Positions 29,026 to 37,622 of a DNA stretch of 37,622 nt are shown in pieces. How positions within the stretch are numbered: the stretch's first letter is position 1; each line of letters opens with the position of its first letter. Source of the DNA: Chara braunii (taxonomy: Eukaryota; Streptophyta; Charophyceae; Charales; Characeae); the NCBI GenBank assembly GCA_003427395.1, contig BFEA01000399.1, positions 1,002,793-1,040,414 of the forward strand, in the 5' to 3' direction. The position numbers were made by a program, and so were the translations under genes. A model generated the notes under the pieces. It did not search any database. It saw only the letters and a program-made list of their open reading frames with translations, and was not told the DNA's origin.

Positions 29026-30188
29026 CATACTTTCGCCTACCTCAAAGTAACTGACCAAATTCGTTTTTTACTCTTTTGCTTTTATAAAAACTCCAATTTT
29101 GTGTACCCGCCCTTTATTTACTTGAAGACTGATGTTGTTCGGGTACACTATCATTCCTCACTTGCCCGCATAGTGGTTCTCTTACTGGCTCATTGCTCTG
29201 CCATATTTGGGAGCAACCATAGGGTACAGTGTTATTGCGCTACCCAAGTGTTATGGTGTCGAGGAGGATTGACTCTTGTTGTTGCTGATTATTAAGCAGT
29301 AAGGCGCCGTTCACAGTTGCAAGGTTCAGGGGAAAACCTCGGGAGTAGTGTTCTAGAGTACCGTTGAGAGCACAAGTGCAGAAAAAGGTGTGAAGTCGTA
29401 GGAGGTGTTGCTGGTGCGGCTCTGGCTTGGGAGTTAAGAATGGGTCTTGTCCGTGTTGCAAATCTACAAAATCTACACGCGGTGGAAGTAGATTGTTGTG
29501 GAGTAGCGACCATCGCAAGAGGTGAAGAAGGAGTGAAGTTGATTACTGTCACTATGCGAGTAGCTATAGTTCATCTGAGTTGTCGATTGTCGTTCTCAAC
29601 AGCAGACACTCATACCTTAATTCATTGTGGACTGCTATTGTTGACAACGACTTGGTTGTTGTTTCAAGGTGTGATTGTCCCCATCAGAGAAGGGAGAGAG
29701 ATTAAGGAAAAGGTTCTACCTTGAATGGCAAGTCGATTGACTCCAATCCTGTGGGGCCTCGAGTCGCCCATAGTTCGATTGCAGGATCTCCACCGGCGTC
29801 CGAGTGAGACTTTGGAGGTGGAGAACGGTGAGGTAGGTCACTACTTGCCGCTTGTTTACTATATATTATATAACTGTATATAAACTATGATTCATATCAA
29901 AACCAAAATGTAAGTGAAAGGAAAGTATTCTCATTATGAATTGAGCTCATAATTAGTAAAGGAGAAAAATGAAGGCAGGGGTGATGAAAAGGTAGTTAGA
30001 AGGGAATGTGAATGCAAACTAGGCCATGATTATTATCTGAAGGGGAGAGTGCGAAATAAGTAATTGATTGAACTTACTATATGAAAAAATGACTTGTTTG
30101 TTATTTCTGTTATTTTCTTATATTACTACTATTGTTATAACTATTAATGTTATTATTATTATGATTATTGGTGTTATTGTCACCTGGG
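29026..30188. other. Unassigned stretch
   Basis: Frames do not exceed 94 codons and show no motif. 30120-30180 is rich in TTATTA/ATTATT. The 70-bp array begins at 30189. Confidence 0.4.
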
Positions 30189-30610
30189 TACTAACCCACT
30201 CGGTCACTTTCGTTGCAAGGGCGATGGTTCGATTATATGTTTTTGTTTAGGTATTAACCCACTCGATCGCTCTCGTCGCAAGGGCAATGGTATGATCGGA
30301 TGCTTTCTTGATTATTTTTGTATTAACCCACCCATTCGCTCTCGTCACAAGGGCGATGGTTCGACCGAGTGTTTTTGTTTATTATTTGAGTACTAACCCA
30401 CTTTGTTGCTCTCGTTGTACGGACGATACTTTGACTGAGTGTTTTCATTTATTATTTGAGTACTAGCCCACTTTGTTGCTCTCGTTGTAAAGGGGATGCT
30501 TCGACTGAATGTTTTTGTTTATTATTTGAGTACTAACCCACTCGGTCGCTCTCGTCGCAAGGGCGATGGTTCGATCGAGTGTTTGTGTTTGTTATTTGAG
30601 TACTAACCCG
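30189..30610. repeat. ~70-bp tandem array with tRNA-like motif
   Basis: Units begin TACTAACCCACT or a variant at 30189, 30252, 30321, 30392, 30461, 30531 and (partial) 30601. Each contains CTCTCGTCGCAAGGGCGATG then GTTCGAYCGAGTG, and an AT spacer TTTATTATTTGAG. GATGGTTCGA resembles a tRNA T-arm or box B. CACTCGGTCG and CGATCGAGTG at the two ends of the core can pair, so each unit can fold as a hairpin. Outer units 1 and 6 are closest to the consensus; units 4 and 5 are more diverged. Confidence 0.85.
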
Positions 30611-30851
30611 ATAGTGGTACCGGGCAGGATTGGACTGGACTGAAACAACACACGGCTTGTGGGGTAAGGCCACGACCTGGTCTCACAAGCCAAACAGACA
30701 AATAGCCGAATAGGCCCGGGCAGATAGAGGTCCGTTGCAGTTAGGCACGCTGACTGTTGGCAAGCAGTAGTGGTTAATATGACAGTAGGTATAGGCACGG
30801 CTGCACCCAAATCAAAGGGAACGCACTTTTAGCGAACGACAAGGGCCCTTT

Positions 30852-31599
30852 CTATCGGTCCACTACTGCTCGAAGCTCATCCCAGTCTAAATTTTCCTCA
30901 TTCGGATCATGAGAAGCGGCATATATGTCAACCATATTGGCCGTATTGTTAAGCCACTGCCTAGGAGGCGAGAACTTCGAATCTAAGTACAGACCATATA
31001 TCAGTTCACATATATAACGTTCATACTCCCAGTTTCGCACCCTCATAGCGGCTTCAGCTGCCTCTTCTATTATTGCCTGTCCACCAAAGTTCTTCTCTAC
31101 GAGGAAGTAGGGCAGGGTGACTCGCAGTGGAGCCGTCGGAAGCGCGAACTCCCTAGAGCATTTGACCTCTACATGGGTTAGTACGCACTCTTCTCCGCCA
31201 CGTGACACTTCCCTCGCCCACTTTGCTGCAGCCGCCTCAGCTACCCTCAGCGGCCTAGCGAGCAGACTTTCGTGCTCAAGTGTCAACTCTATTCTATGCT
31301 CGATCCAAAATGAGGGCAAGGCGTACAGCGTCACCCTTACAATCGCACACTCCCGTTCATCATCAACCCCAGACTCGATCCACACAAAGATGTCTGAGAC
31401 CATCAATATGCCCCACCACGAAGAGATGTATTCTCCTGCTTTGACCCGCCTGGGTAAAGACACCTCGAGCCCTCCTTCTTTCTCAATTGGCCCGAGCACA
31501 CGCGGGTCTTCCCGTGCATAAGGCATCCTGAGTTGCCTTTACTTTGTCTGGGTTCTTCCCATCATAGACAAACGTCGAGCATACGCCTTCCGTTACCAT
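30852..31599 (-). CDS. Hypothetical protein, probably frameshifted; possible retroelement internal gene
   Basis: Not recognised. The longest continuous frame runs from ATG 31526 to the stop at 30852 (224 codons): MPYAREDPRVLGPIEKEGG, later SWWGILMVSDIFVWIESGV, ALPSFWIEHRIELTLEHESL, EEAAEAAMRVRNWEYERYIC and NLDWDELRAVV at the end. Upstream in the next frame, from ATG 31599, MVTEGVCSTFVYDGKNPDKV also looks coding and has an in-frame TAG only six codons before it. A single-base shift near 31530 would join the two. It has balanced composition, is acidic at the C-terminus and has no signal peptide, transmembrane segment or Cys motif. It lies 2.3 kb downstream of LTR-C on the same strand, where a gag-like gene could sit. 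It may be a retroelement protein or a captured host gene. Confidence 0.45.
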
Positions 31600-33883
31600 G
31601 CTGACAATCGCATTCTATGACCTCAACTGCTAAAGCCTTAACCTTAAATCACCTTTCACTAAAATTTTGTCCCTTCCAGCATCTGCGACCATCCCACTTA
31701 GAGAAACTTATGGTAATATATTGTAATAATCGTTCAGTCACAGCTATCGAAAATATTTTATAATAATAATATCTCATGGAAAAGTGATATATCATTTTAG
31801 TAGTTGACAACAACAACACCTCAAATGCATCATACTCCAGCTAGTCAACTACCAGAAACATATACAACTACCTCACAGTGATAAGTTTATATCATCAGGT
31901 ATATCATATAATAGATATGTCATAATTAAAGATAGAATCGCCAACCAATAGTATTCTTAGACATAGCAATAACAAGAATATCACACTTTACTCCCCGGCT
32001 TTGACAGAAGTATACTGTGGCGAGGGGCAGTGAAATCCCTTTTTAGAATGAATAGCATCTCAAACCCTCGAGCCCCGCTCAAGGATTAAGCCTCACTGTT
32101 GCTCCCTCCGATTCTAGCATTCGTTCCTTGCAGACCTTTGTCGACAAGGTAAACCACCTCACCATACACGCTTCGGGGTGGTGCAGACCCGTCCTATGTC
32201 GGTGAACCCATTTGTCACAAAGAAAGTTAGGGATTCACCCCCTACTTTCCTGCGGCACGTAGTAGCTGCTTCCCTCATAGACCAAAGTTTAGCAAGGACC
32301 AAACACTCTCCTCCTTTTCAGTAGTAGTGTAGTTATTTTATCACAAAAGATACAACAACAACACCCCACTATGGACCAGGAACGTAGTTCCGGCGTGGGT
32401 CTCACTACTACTTACAAGACAATCTATAACTCCTTCAAGCCATCTTTCAAGGAAACAATAACATAGGATTGCAACCTTCCCTAGGACAGGCCTTGCACAT
32501 TGACCACTCCATGAGGCAATCCTTCATCCAAGGAAGCGGTCACTCCATTCACCTCTGAATCCGTATCAGACGTGGATTCTGCGCAATGTCTCTACCCTCA
32601 TTTTGAAGAGCAATCCAAACATATAACCTCATCAATCAGTCATAAATCGATACTTGGACTTCAGATACTCATATAAATCCGTGCATACTGATAGGCTCAA
32701 ACCAGTACTTTAGATAAATAACCTATGTGAATATCATAAAAAAAAGGATAGTCACTAAACAAAACAACATCAAGTATATAACCTCACATAGATGGACATA
32801 AAACAGGCTTATTCACAGTAAACCTGATATATATAAATAAGTCCAGCATATAGCTCGAAAGACAGCCTTTGAGAAGAATAGTCTCAAGTTCTTAGTTCAG
32901 ACTCCATATAAATTCAAGTGGGTGGTCTAACCTTGGGAAGGCTCAAGTGAAGGTCTAACATTACCTACACCCTATTTCCCTATCAAAGGCACGCAAGATA
33001 TACCAAGTGTTAGTCCATTCACTACCACTCTGACTGCCCCTAGGATCAGATATCCCTTTTTGCAGGGCAAATGCCATGCGAATCTATTATCTTCTACGGT
33101 CATACAGATTGATCAACCACTTAGAACCCAGACTCAAACATCTCAGTCCATACTCATAATATTTCTCAGCTCTCCTTAACCCATCTCTCCTCGAAGTGCC
33201 CCAACGACTTCTAACCTGACACCTAGGAGAGGATCTATACTTTCAACTTTTGGCAGGGGAATACTATCTCACTCATCCTTAGCCTCCATTCTGATGCAAC
33301 CGTATTACGATGCTTTCCCAATCACTCAGCTTACTCTTATGGCAGTCAAAAAGGGTACATCATAGGGCTAACTCTCACAATAGTCGTACTTAACCTTAGC
33401 CACGCCAAACACGCAAAGCACCACCCAGGCCTGCCAACTATCGAACCAGAAGGGTTACCAATCCCAAATACCATCATGCCAGTCAAAACCGGTGAACGCA
33501 GAATCAAAACACTTGTCTCCCTCGAGTCACTCACACCACATTAATCCAAATCAGGTCACATCCATCAAAACCACATCGCCTAACCAACCCTCACTTCACA
33601 CTTTTCATCCAACACTGTCTGCTACCAACCATTCTGTCCAAACCGGTCAATAAAGCAGAAGTGGTCACTTCGCCTGAATCATCAACCTGCCTCGAATCTA
33701 TACCCGATTTTTAAGGACCTCTCAATTCCATGACACTTCCAATCAATAGTCGAGATATCAACTGATCACTCATATCGTCCTAACGAAAATTTTCATTTGC
33801 CTATTTTTCCCACTTCCAATACTCGGATGTCGTTCCACCAGGGACAACGGTAGGCAACCGTTATCCCCGACAACGGCGACACC
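31600..33883. other. AT-rich stretch, possible retroelement leader
   Basis: No gene. It lies between LTR-C and the frame at 30852-31599, on the strand of both. 32120-32420 contains several hairpins on the minus strand (for example AAAGTAGGG/CCCTAACTTT near 32225-32255, and GAAC-GTA-GTTC near 32379). No polypurine tract or primer site recognised. A 62-codon frame at 33346-33534 (-) has no motif. Confidence 0.35.
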
Positions 33884-34202
33884 TGTTGAGCGCATCGGTC
33901 CGGCACTGCACTAGGGCAGCGCGGGACCCTTCTTCACTAACCTCAAGACTATTGACTCTTTCATCAAACTAAACACACCATTGAGCTCGCCCGGGGTAAA
34001 AACCCCTACCCCAACACTAGCTCCTCCGCCTTCATTTCTTTCACGCACCCGGCACGACTTCACGGTCGGGTTCACCTCTCTCTTTGCTACCCCTACTACG
34101 CAGCGCTCCGCCAGCGGCTGGCCCTCGGCGACGACTCCGGCTGATGGCGAAAGGAAAAGAGGAAAACGAGCGAGTCAAAACCGCCCCCGCGCCTCTTTCC
34201 CT

Positions 34203-34281
34203 TTTTATGCATATCGCGCTTGCACAGGGCCGCGCTGATCCCCTCCGTATCGTTCCAATTTTAACAGATGTCCCAAGGGAC
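34203..34281 (-). pseudogene. U6 snRNA-derived sequence (module C2)
   Basis: On the minus strand: GTCCCTTGGGACATC, TGTTAAAATTGGAACGATAC, GGAGGGGATCAGCGCGGCCC, TGTGCAAGCGCGATATGCAT. The 5' half through GGAACGATAC is essentially U6. The ACAGAGA box and the AGATTAGCA segment are altered, and the CAAGGATGACACGCA segment is partly recognisable. Confidence 0.8.
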
Positions 34282-34417
34282 CTCGGCATCGGCGGCCCCC
34301 CCCACGGCTCTTCGCGGCCCGGACAGCCTAAACGCCTCCCCCGCCTTGATGACCACCCCACACGAATCGGGCCTGCCTTTAAGGCTGGGTTCGGGTAGGT
34401 AAACCCTCCCCCTTTTC

Positions 34418-34501
34418 CCCAGACTTGTGTGGCATCCTTGCGCAGGGGCCTTGCTAATCTTCCCTGTACCACTCCAATTTTAACCGGTGTCCCGAAAGAT
34501 T
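34418..34501 (-). pseudogene. U6 snRNA-derived sequence (module C1, best preserved)
   Basis: On the minus strand: TTTCGGGACACC, GGTTAAAATTGGAGTGGTAC, AGGGAAGATTAGCAAGGCCC, CTGCGCAAGGATGCCACACA. Compared with plant U6, the AAAATTGGA, GAAGATTAGCA, GGCCCCTGCGCAAGGATG and CACACAA blocks are intact. The ACAGAGA box is ACAGGGA. About 220 bp upstream of module C2, with related GGCCGCGG-type sequence before both modules, so the pair arose by tandem duplication of a larger unit. Confidence 0.85.
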
Positions 34502-35646
34502 CCTACCGGGGCAATGCCCCGCGGCCCCTTCTAAACCTAAGCAGCCCCAGGCCAGTTCGAAATAACTGGTTTACAGGTCTGTGTTTCAACAGTTCAATGG
34601 TGTACCCACTGAGATGGGCCTTTGAGTGCCAACCGCACCCACAGCACCGCGCCCCAAGGCAGAACGGGGCGCGGCTCCGGCATGGCCACGAAAACAGTTT
34701 GTAATTGCACTTCAGGCAGCCCAACGAATACATTACACTCCACGTGACCCTGCATCAGGCCCAATATCGCGTCCCAAAACGGGGCGTGAGTAAAACAAAA
34801 ATAAAAAGGGAAGCTAAACAACAATAAAATTAATAGAACTAAAACGGGGAATTTTCAACGGGCAGCCCTACGGATCGGCCCCCCTCCTCCGCGCCTGTAG
34901 ACTAAAACGAAGGAGGATAGCCCCGTCGGGCCCTCGACCCCTCGATCCTTTCCATGCCGCTCCGCTGCAACTGCTGCGCCGACGCCCGCTGGCCTCGATC
35001 CCTGAACTTCCACCGTGTCAACCCAATATCATAACCCATAGGGTTGAGCCCAAGCCTGAGACCCACACCTGCGGAGTGCCATATGAGGCGGTGCGGCGCT
35101 GCGCTCAGGGCCAGAAAAATTGGCTTGAGCCTCATCTCTGCCTACAACCGTGCGCGCGGCCGCCCAACGTCTACGCCGACTTGCCAACGTTGTACCACGG
35201 CCGCCACTCGCGCCCCTCCGCGTGCCGAAACCTACCGCAGTCACACTGTCGCCGTCGTCGCCGCCTGCCGAGGTCGTTCTCCGTACGCATGCGTAACTGA
35301 ATCGACCGTACCAACCAGAGAAAGATATCCTTAAATCCTAGTTTAATCAGAAATAAACAAAAATAAAAATAGAGGTAAAAATAGAAACAAACCGGCCGGC
35401 GTCCACGCCGGCTTTATAATCAACAATAGAAACAGAATCACGCGCGCCTCAAACCTGCGCGCCCACACACCCTTTACTCTAGTCAGCCATCAAGTCAACA
35501 TAACTCGCAGACACAGTCGCGCCTAGCGCGGTATACTTAAACTGTAAGCCAAAACTAGTTCTTGTCGCTTGCAAAAACTAGGGCGGATACCCTTGTAAGG
35601 GTATGCACATCGACAACGCATGCTTCAGGGATGAAATATTCCCTTC

Positions 35647-35722
35647 ACGTCTTAAACCACCAGTACTTGGCCCAACTATCGATGTCGAGCCGTGAAATAG
35701 GTTGCGCGCCATTTCACGTCGA
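35647..35722 (+). mobile_element. Truncated MITE end
   Basis: TTAAACCACCAGTACTTGGC, CCAACTATCGATGTCGAGCC and GCGCGCCA match the left end of the MITE at 24673-24881, then similarity stops near 35722. No right TIR was found. It lies just outside LTR-C. Confidence 0.7.
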
Positions 35723-35778
35723 CCTGCCAGTGCAACAAAAAAAAATATAGGGAAGGAGTATCGCGTCTTGTTCCTTCC

Positions 35779-36214
35779 ATGAATGACTTTCGCAGAGATG
35801 CAAAATTTCAAAGAAATATCTCCGAAGATTTTATGGGTGTGATGCCCTACGGTTTCGCTCCAGTTGATGTTAACGCTCCAAACTGTAATTGAACAAACCT
35901 TTGGGGCAGTGGTTAAAGCCTACCCTACTGAACAAATTGACAAGGAGCTTGAGTTGGGAAAGATCCGGTTCGACCTTGAGTTTGACGCCAACACGTGGAT
36001 AAGATCCCAATTGTTAGTAGGAATCCATAATCAAGGGGATTACTACTTTGCAATCATCTCGTCAAATACGCCCTGGTGTGACCAAAAACTTTCCACCACT
36101 CGAAAACTCACGAATGTTGTTCTGTTAGGTTTGAAGCGGAGCACGACCTATTTGCAAAAAGCGGTTGAAAAAACAACCCCTCCAGATCCGCCTTTTCAGG
36201 GTTTGTTCCGATAG
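35779..36214 (+). CDS. Hypothetical, frameshifted reading frame
   Basis: Not recognised. From ATG 35779 the frame reads MNDFRRDAKFQRNISEDF and GVMPYGFAPVDVNAPN to a stop at 35892. The next frame is open from about 35850 to 36214 and reads LTLQTVIEQTFGAVVKAY, IDKELELGKIRFDLEFDAN, QLLVGIHNQGDYYFAIISSN, ending PPDPPFQGLFR. Both parts have ordinary protein composition, and one shift near 35890 would join them. Could be a decayed gene, a retroelement fragment or an exon of a gene with introns. No motif supports a function. Confidence 0.3.
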
Positions 36215-36699
36215 GCAAATTCCTTCATTGTCAGGCTTTATACGGTTGCCCGATAGGAAAAAAAAACGCAACACGAAATCAATACGGGAAAGGTGACTGG
36301 GGCGTACGAGATTATAATAAAGCGGAAAGTTCAGCTGGAAGCCGAAAAAAGGTGGTGGTAGAACAAAGGATGGACAGAGAAAGAAAGATAAATCCAAATT
36401 GTACTTCTCGGAAGAGTTCATAAAAATGAAATCACAAGAAGAATAAGTAATAAAAGAAGAGATATGAGACGAAAGAGGAAAAATATTGAACCTCAAAATT
36501 GGAGGACCATGTGGTGGGACTTTTGACCGGAAAAGGAAAACAAAGGAGAACAAATGGTTCTCCCTCTCAGCCTGAGGGCCAGAGGTGGTTTCCAGTGGGA
36601 CATCATGGTGACCGATGACTTAAGGGGTCGTCCGCTATTCAAGGTGGGATGAAGATGGGGAGTGGTGGATCGAGAAGACAACTCATGCAGACATAACCG
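36215..36699. other. Unassigned stretch
   Basis: Purine-rich at 36240-36540. A hairpin GGAGAAC-AAAT-GGTTCTCC lies at 36545-36563. The minus-strand frame at 36125-36553 is Phe/Ser-rich and looks like an antisense artefact. Confidence 0.35.
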
Positions 36700-37065
36700 A
36701 TGTCGACATTAGGACATGAATACATGAATATATTGAAGATTTTCGTACCTTTAATCTCACCTAATTCATCGAAAGGTATGTTGATAATGAATAACCTTCT
36801 TGCTGATAGCGAGATGGAACTACCCACGGTGTATGGGGGTGAAGTACTCACAAAATCGATGATTTTTGCCGAGGTAAGAAAATTAGTATCGGCATGTCTC
36901 AATCTCCTAGTTATCTCTACCGTAAGAGTGTGGGTATACATGATCCAAGATTGTCTCGGGAATAAAGCTCAGTTATATTACGTCTTTTTGGATGCCCATA
37001 TGACAAATTTCATTGTGCATAATCTTGAACCTTTGGATACCGGCTGGTTTCGCTTTCAATTTTGA
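36700..37065 (+). CDS. Hypothetical protein, 121 codons
   Basis: Not recognised. The frame begins MSTLGHEYMNILKIFVPL and contains LLADSEMELPTVYGGEVL, MIFAEVRKLVSACLNLLVIS and CLGNKAQLYYVFLDAHM, ending DTGWFRFQF. Composition is ordinary, with one hydrophobic stretch (LLVISTVRVWVYMI) that could span a membrane but also fits a folded core. An antisense frame of 100 codons overlaps it, which weakens the call. No neighbour suggests a role. Confidence 0.25.
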   Translation: MSTLGHEYMNILKIFVPLISPNSSKGMLIMNNLLADSEMELPTVYGGEVLTKSMIFAEVRKLVSACLNLLVISTVRVWVYMIQDCLGNKAQLYYVFLDAHMTNFIVHNLEPLDTGWFRFQF

Positions 37066-37622
37066 ATTCTCCACTGAACAATGGTCTTGATAACATAATT
37101 TTTAAGGTTACTTTTCTATGCGTACCATTACCAAGTGGTTATTCCACTTTCCTCACAGGCAAATCCTCTTCGCTCCATCCTTCGTGGACACCCTGTGGTT
37201 GTCATGGGACAAAAATGAAGCAGTACCTAGCAACCTGAATTGCTTGCCTGCATAACAACCTATTGTAAGTAATAGCATACCTAGATCCGATGACTGCTAC
37301 AAAGAGAATTGGAGACTGTTTGATTGTTCTACTTTACTCCATTTGCCCAACTGACAGTCCCCTATTGTCTTTCTCTTGGGGCCTGGTTCTATCACGTAGT
37401 ATGATTAACTTCAAGTTTTTAGTAGGCAAGGCTAACTCCAATTCCCCTACCCCCACCCTTCACTTGCTGGATGATACACCTTGTTCCTCTGGGTGTACGC
37501 AGACTCCCAGTTTTTCCCCCGTGATGAGCTACTGGTGAATTGTCACATCCGTACTATGTCTGCCCAGGTCTTCAAAGTTAGAGAGGTGATGTCACCACGG
37601 GGACAGGGTGGGAAGGGGGGGG
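37066..37622. other. Unassigned right edge
   Basis: No repeat, RNA gene or credible frame seen. An 82-codon frame at 37290-37538 (+) has no motif. The window ends in a G-run. Confidence 0.4.

Larger units (their letters stand above)
33884..35604 (-). mobile_element. LTR-C, 1.7-kb LTR-like repeat with two U6-derived modules
   Basis: On the minus strand it starts TGTCGATGTGCATACC at 35604, carries the same start palindrome as LTR-D (CTTACAAGGGTAT), follows LTR-D through the GGGCGCGCAG, CAGGCTTGGGCT and TTCAGGGATCGAGG blocks, then has two U6-like modules. It ends with GGTCCCGCGC..CTAGTGCAGTG and GGACCGATGCGCTCAACA, nearly the same as the end of LTR-A and LTR-B. TG and CA termini support an LTR. 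The sequence following on the minus strand (GGTGTCGCCG) is not an evident tRNA primer site. Frames inside are GC-rich artefacts. Confidence 0.65.

Overview
The window is eukaryotic, repeat-dominated DNA with no intact, recognisable host gene. It carries long CA, GA, CT and TA microsatellites, tRNA-derived SINE heads, decayed LINE open reading frames, miniature inverted-repeat elements, gag-like remnants, and several unusually long terminal repeats (LTRs) of retrotransposons. U6 snRNA-like sequence, L1-type LINE remnants and very low gene density fit a large plant or streptophyte-algal genome. That placement is inference, because nothing here fixes the species. A 917-base assembly gap (15043-15959) sits next to a G-rich tract.

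Four long LTR-like blocks organise the window. LTR-D (+, from 3035 to about 5250) and LTR-C (-, 35604 down to 33884) are diverged copies of one family. Both begin TGTCG, share an 18-base palindrome near the start, and contain sequence plainly derived from U6 spliceosomal RNA: one module in D and two in tandem in C. LTR-A (+, 7313-10646) and LTR-B (+, 20805-24526) are diverged copies of a second family. Each carries an array of about ten short hairpins whose stems change in a compensatory way while the loop stays constant. The loop consensus differs between A and B. Each also has 120-bp tandem units and a cluster of strong hairpins near its 3' end. A, B and C share almost the same last 40 bases, ending in CA, so the two families are related.

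Between these blocks, left to right: 1-3034 holds microsatellites and two strong hairpins. 5250-7312 is GC-rich without a credible gene. 10647-14217 holds a minus-strand gag N-terminus abutting LTR-A, an AT-rich stretch, a 127-bp fold-back, direct repeats and a minus-strand LINE C-terminus. 16139-18391 holds a SINE head, a 625-bp element with terminal inverted repeats, a tandem duplication and a second SINE. 18465-19308 holds four copies of a stem-loop repeat embedded in microsatellites. 19984-20837 is a frameshifted gag directly followed by a polypurine tract and LTR-B, as in a gag-only non-autonomous element.

Right of LTR-B come a short-TIR MITE, a broken LINE reverse transcriptase (25375-25925, -), a 102-bp tandem duplication, a LINE zinc-finger remnant (28748-29025, +), a 70-bp tandem array with tRNA-like content (30189-30610), and the best unexplained reading frame of the window (30852-31599, -). 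That frame lies in the orientation of LTR-C and could be its internal coding region. Two weaker reading frames occupy the right end. No genes act together in a pathway; the logic here is that of nested retroelements. All similarity statements were made by eye, without alignment or database search.
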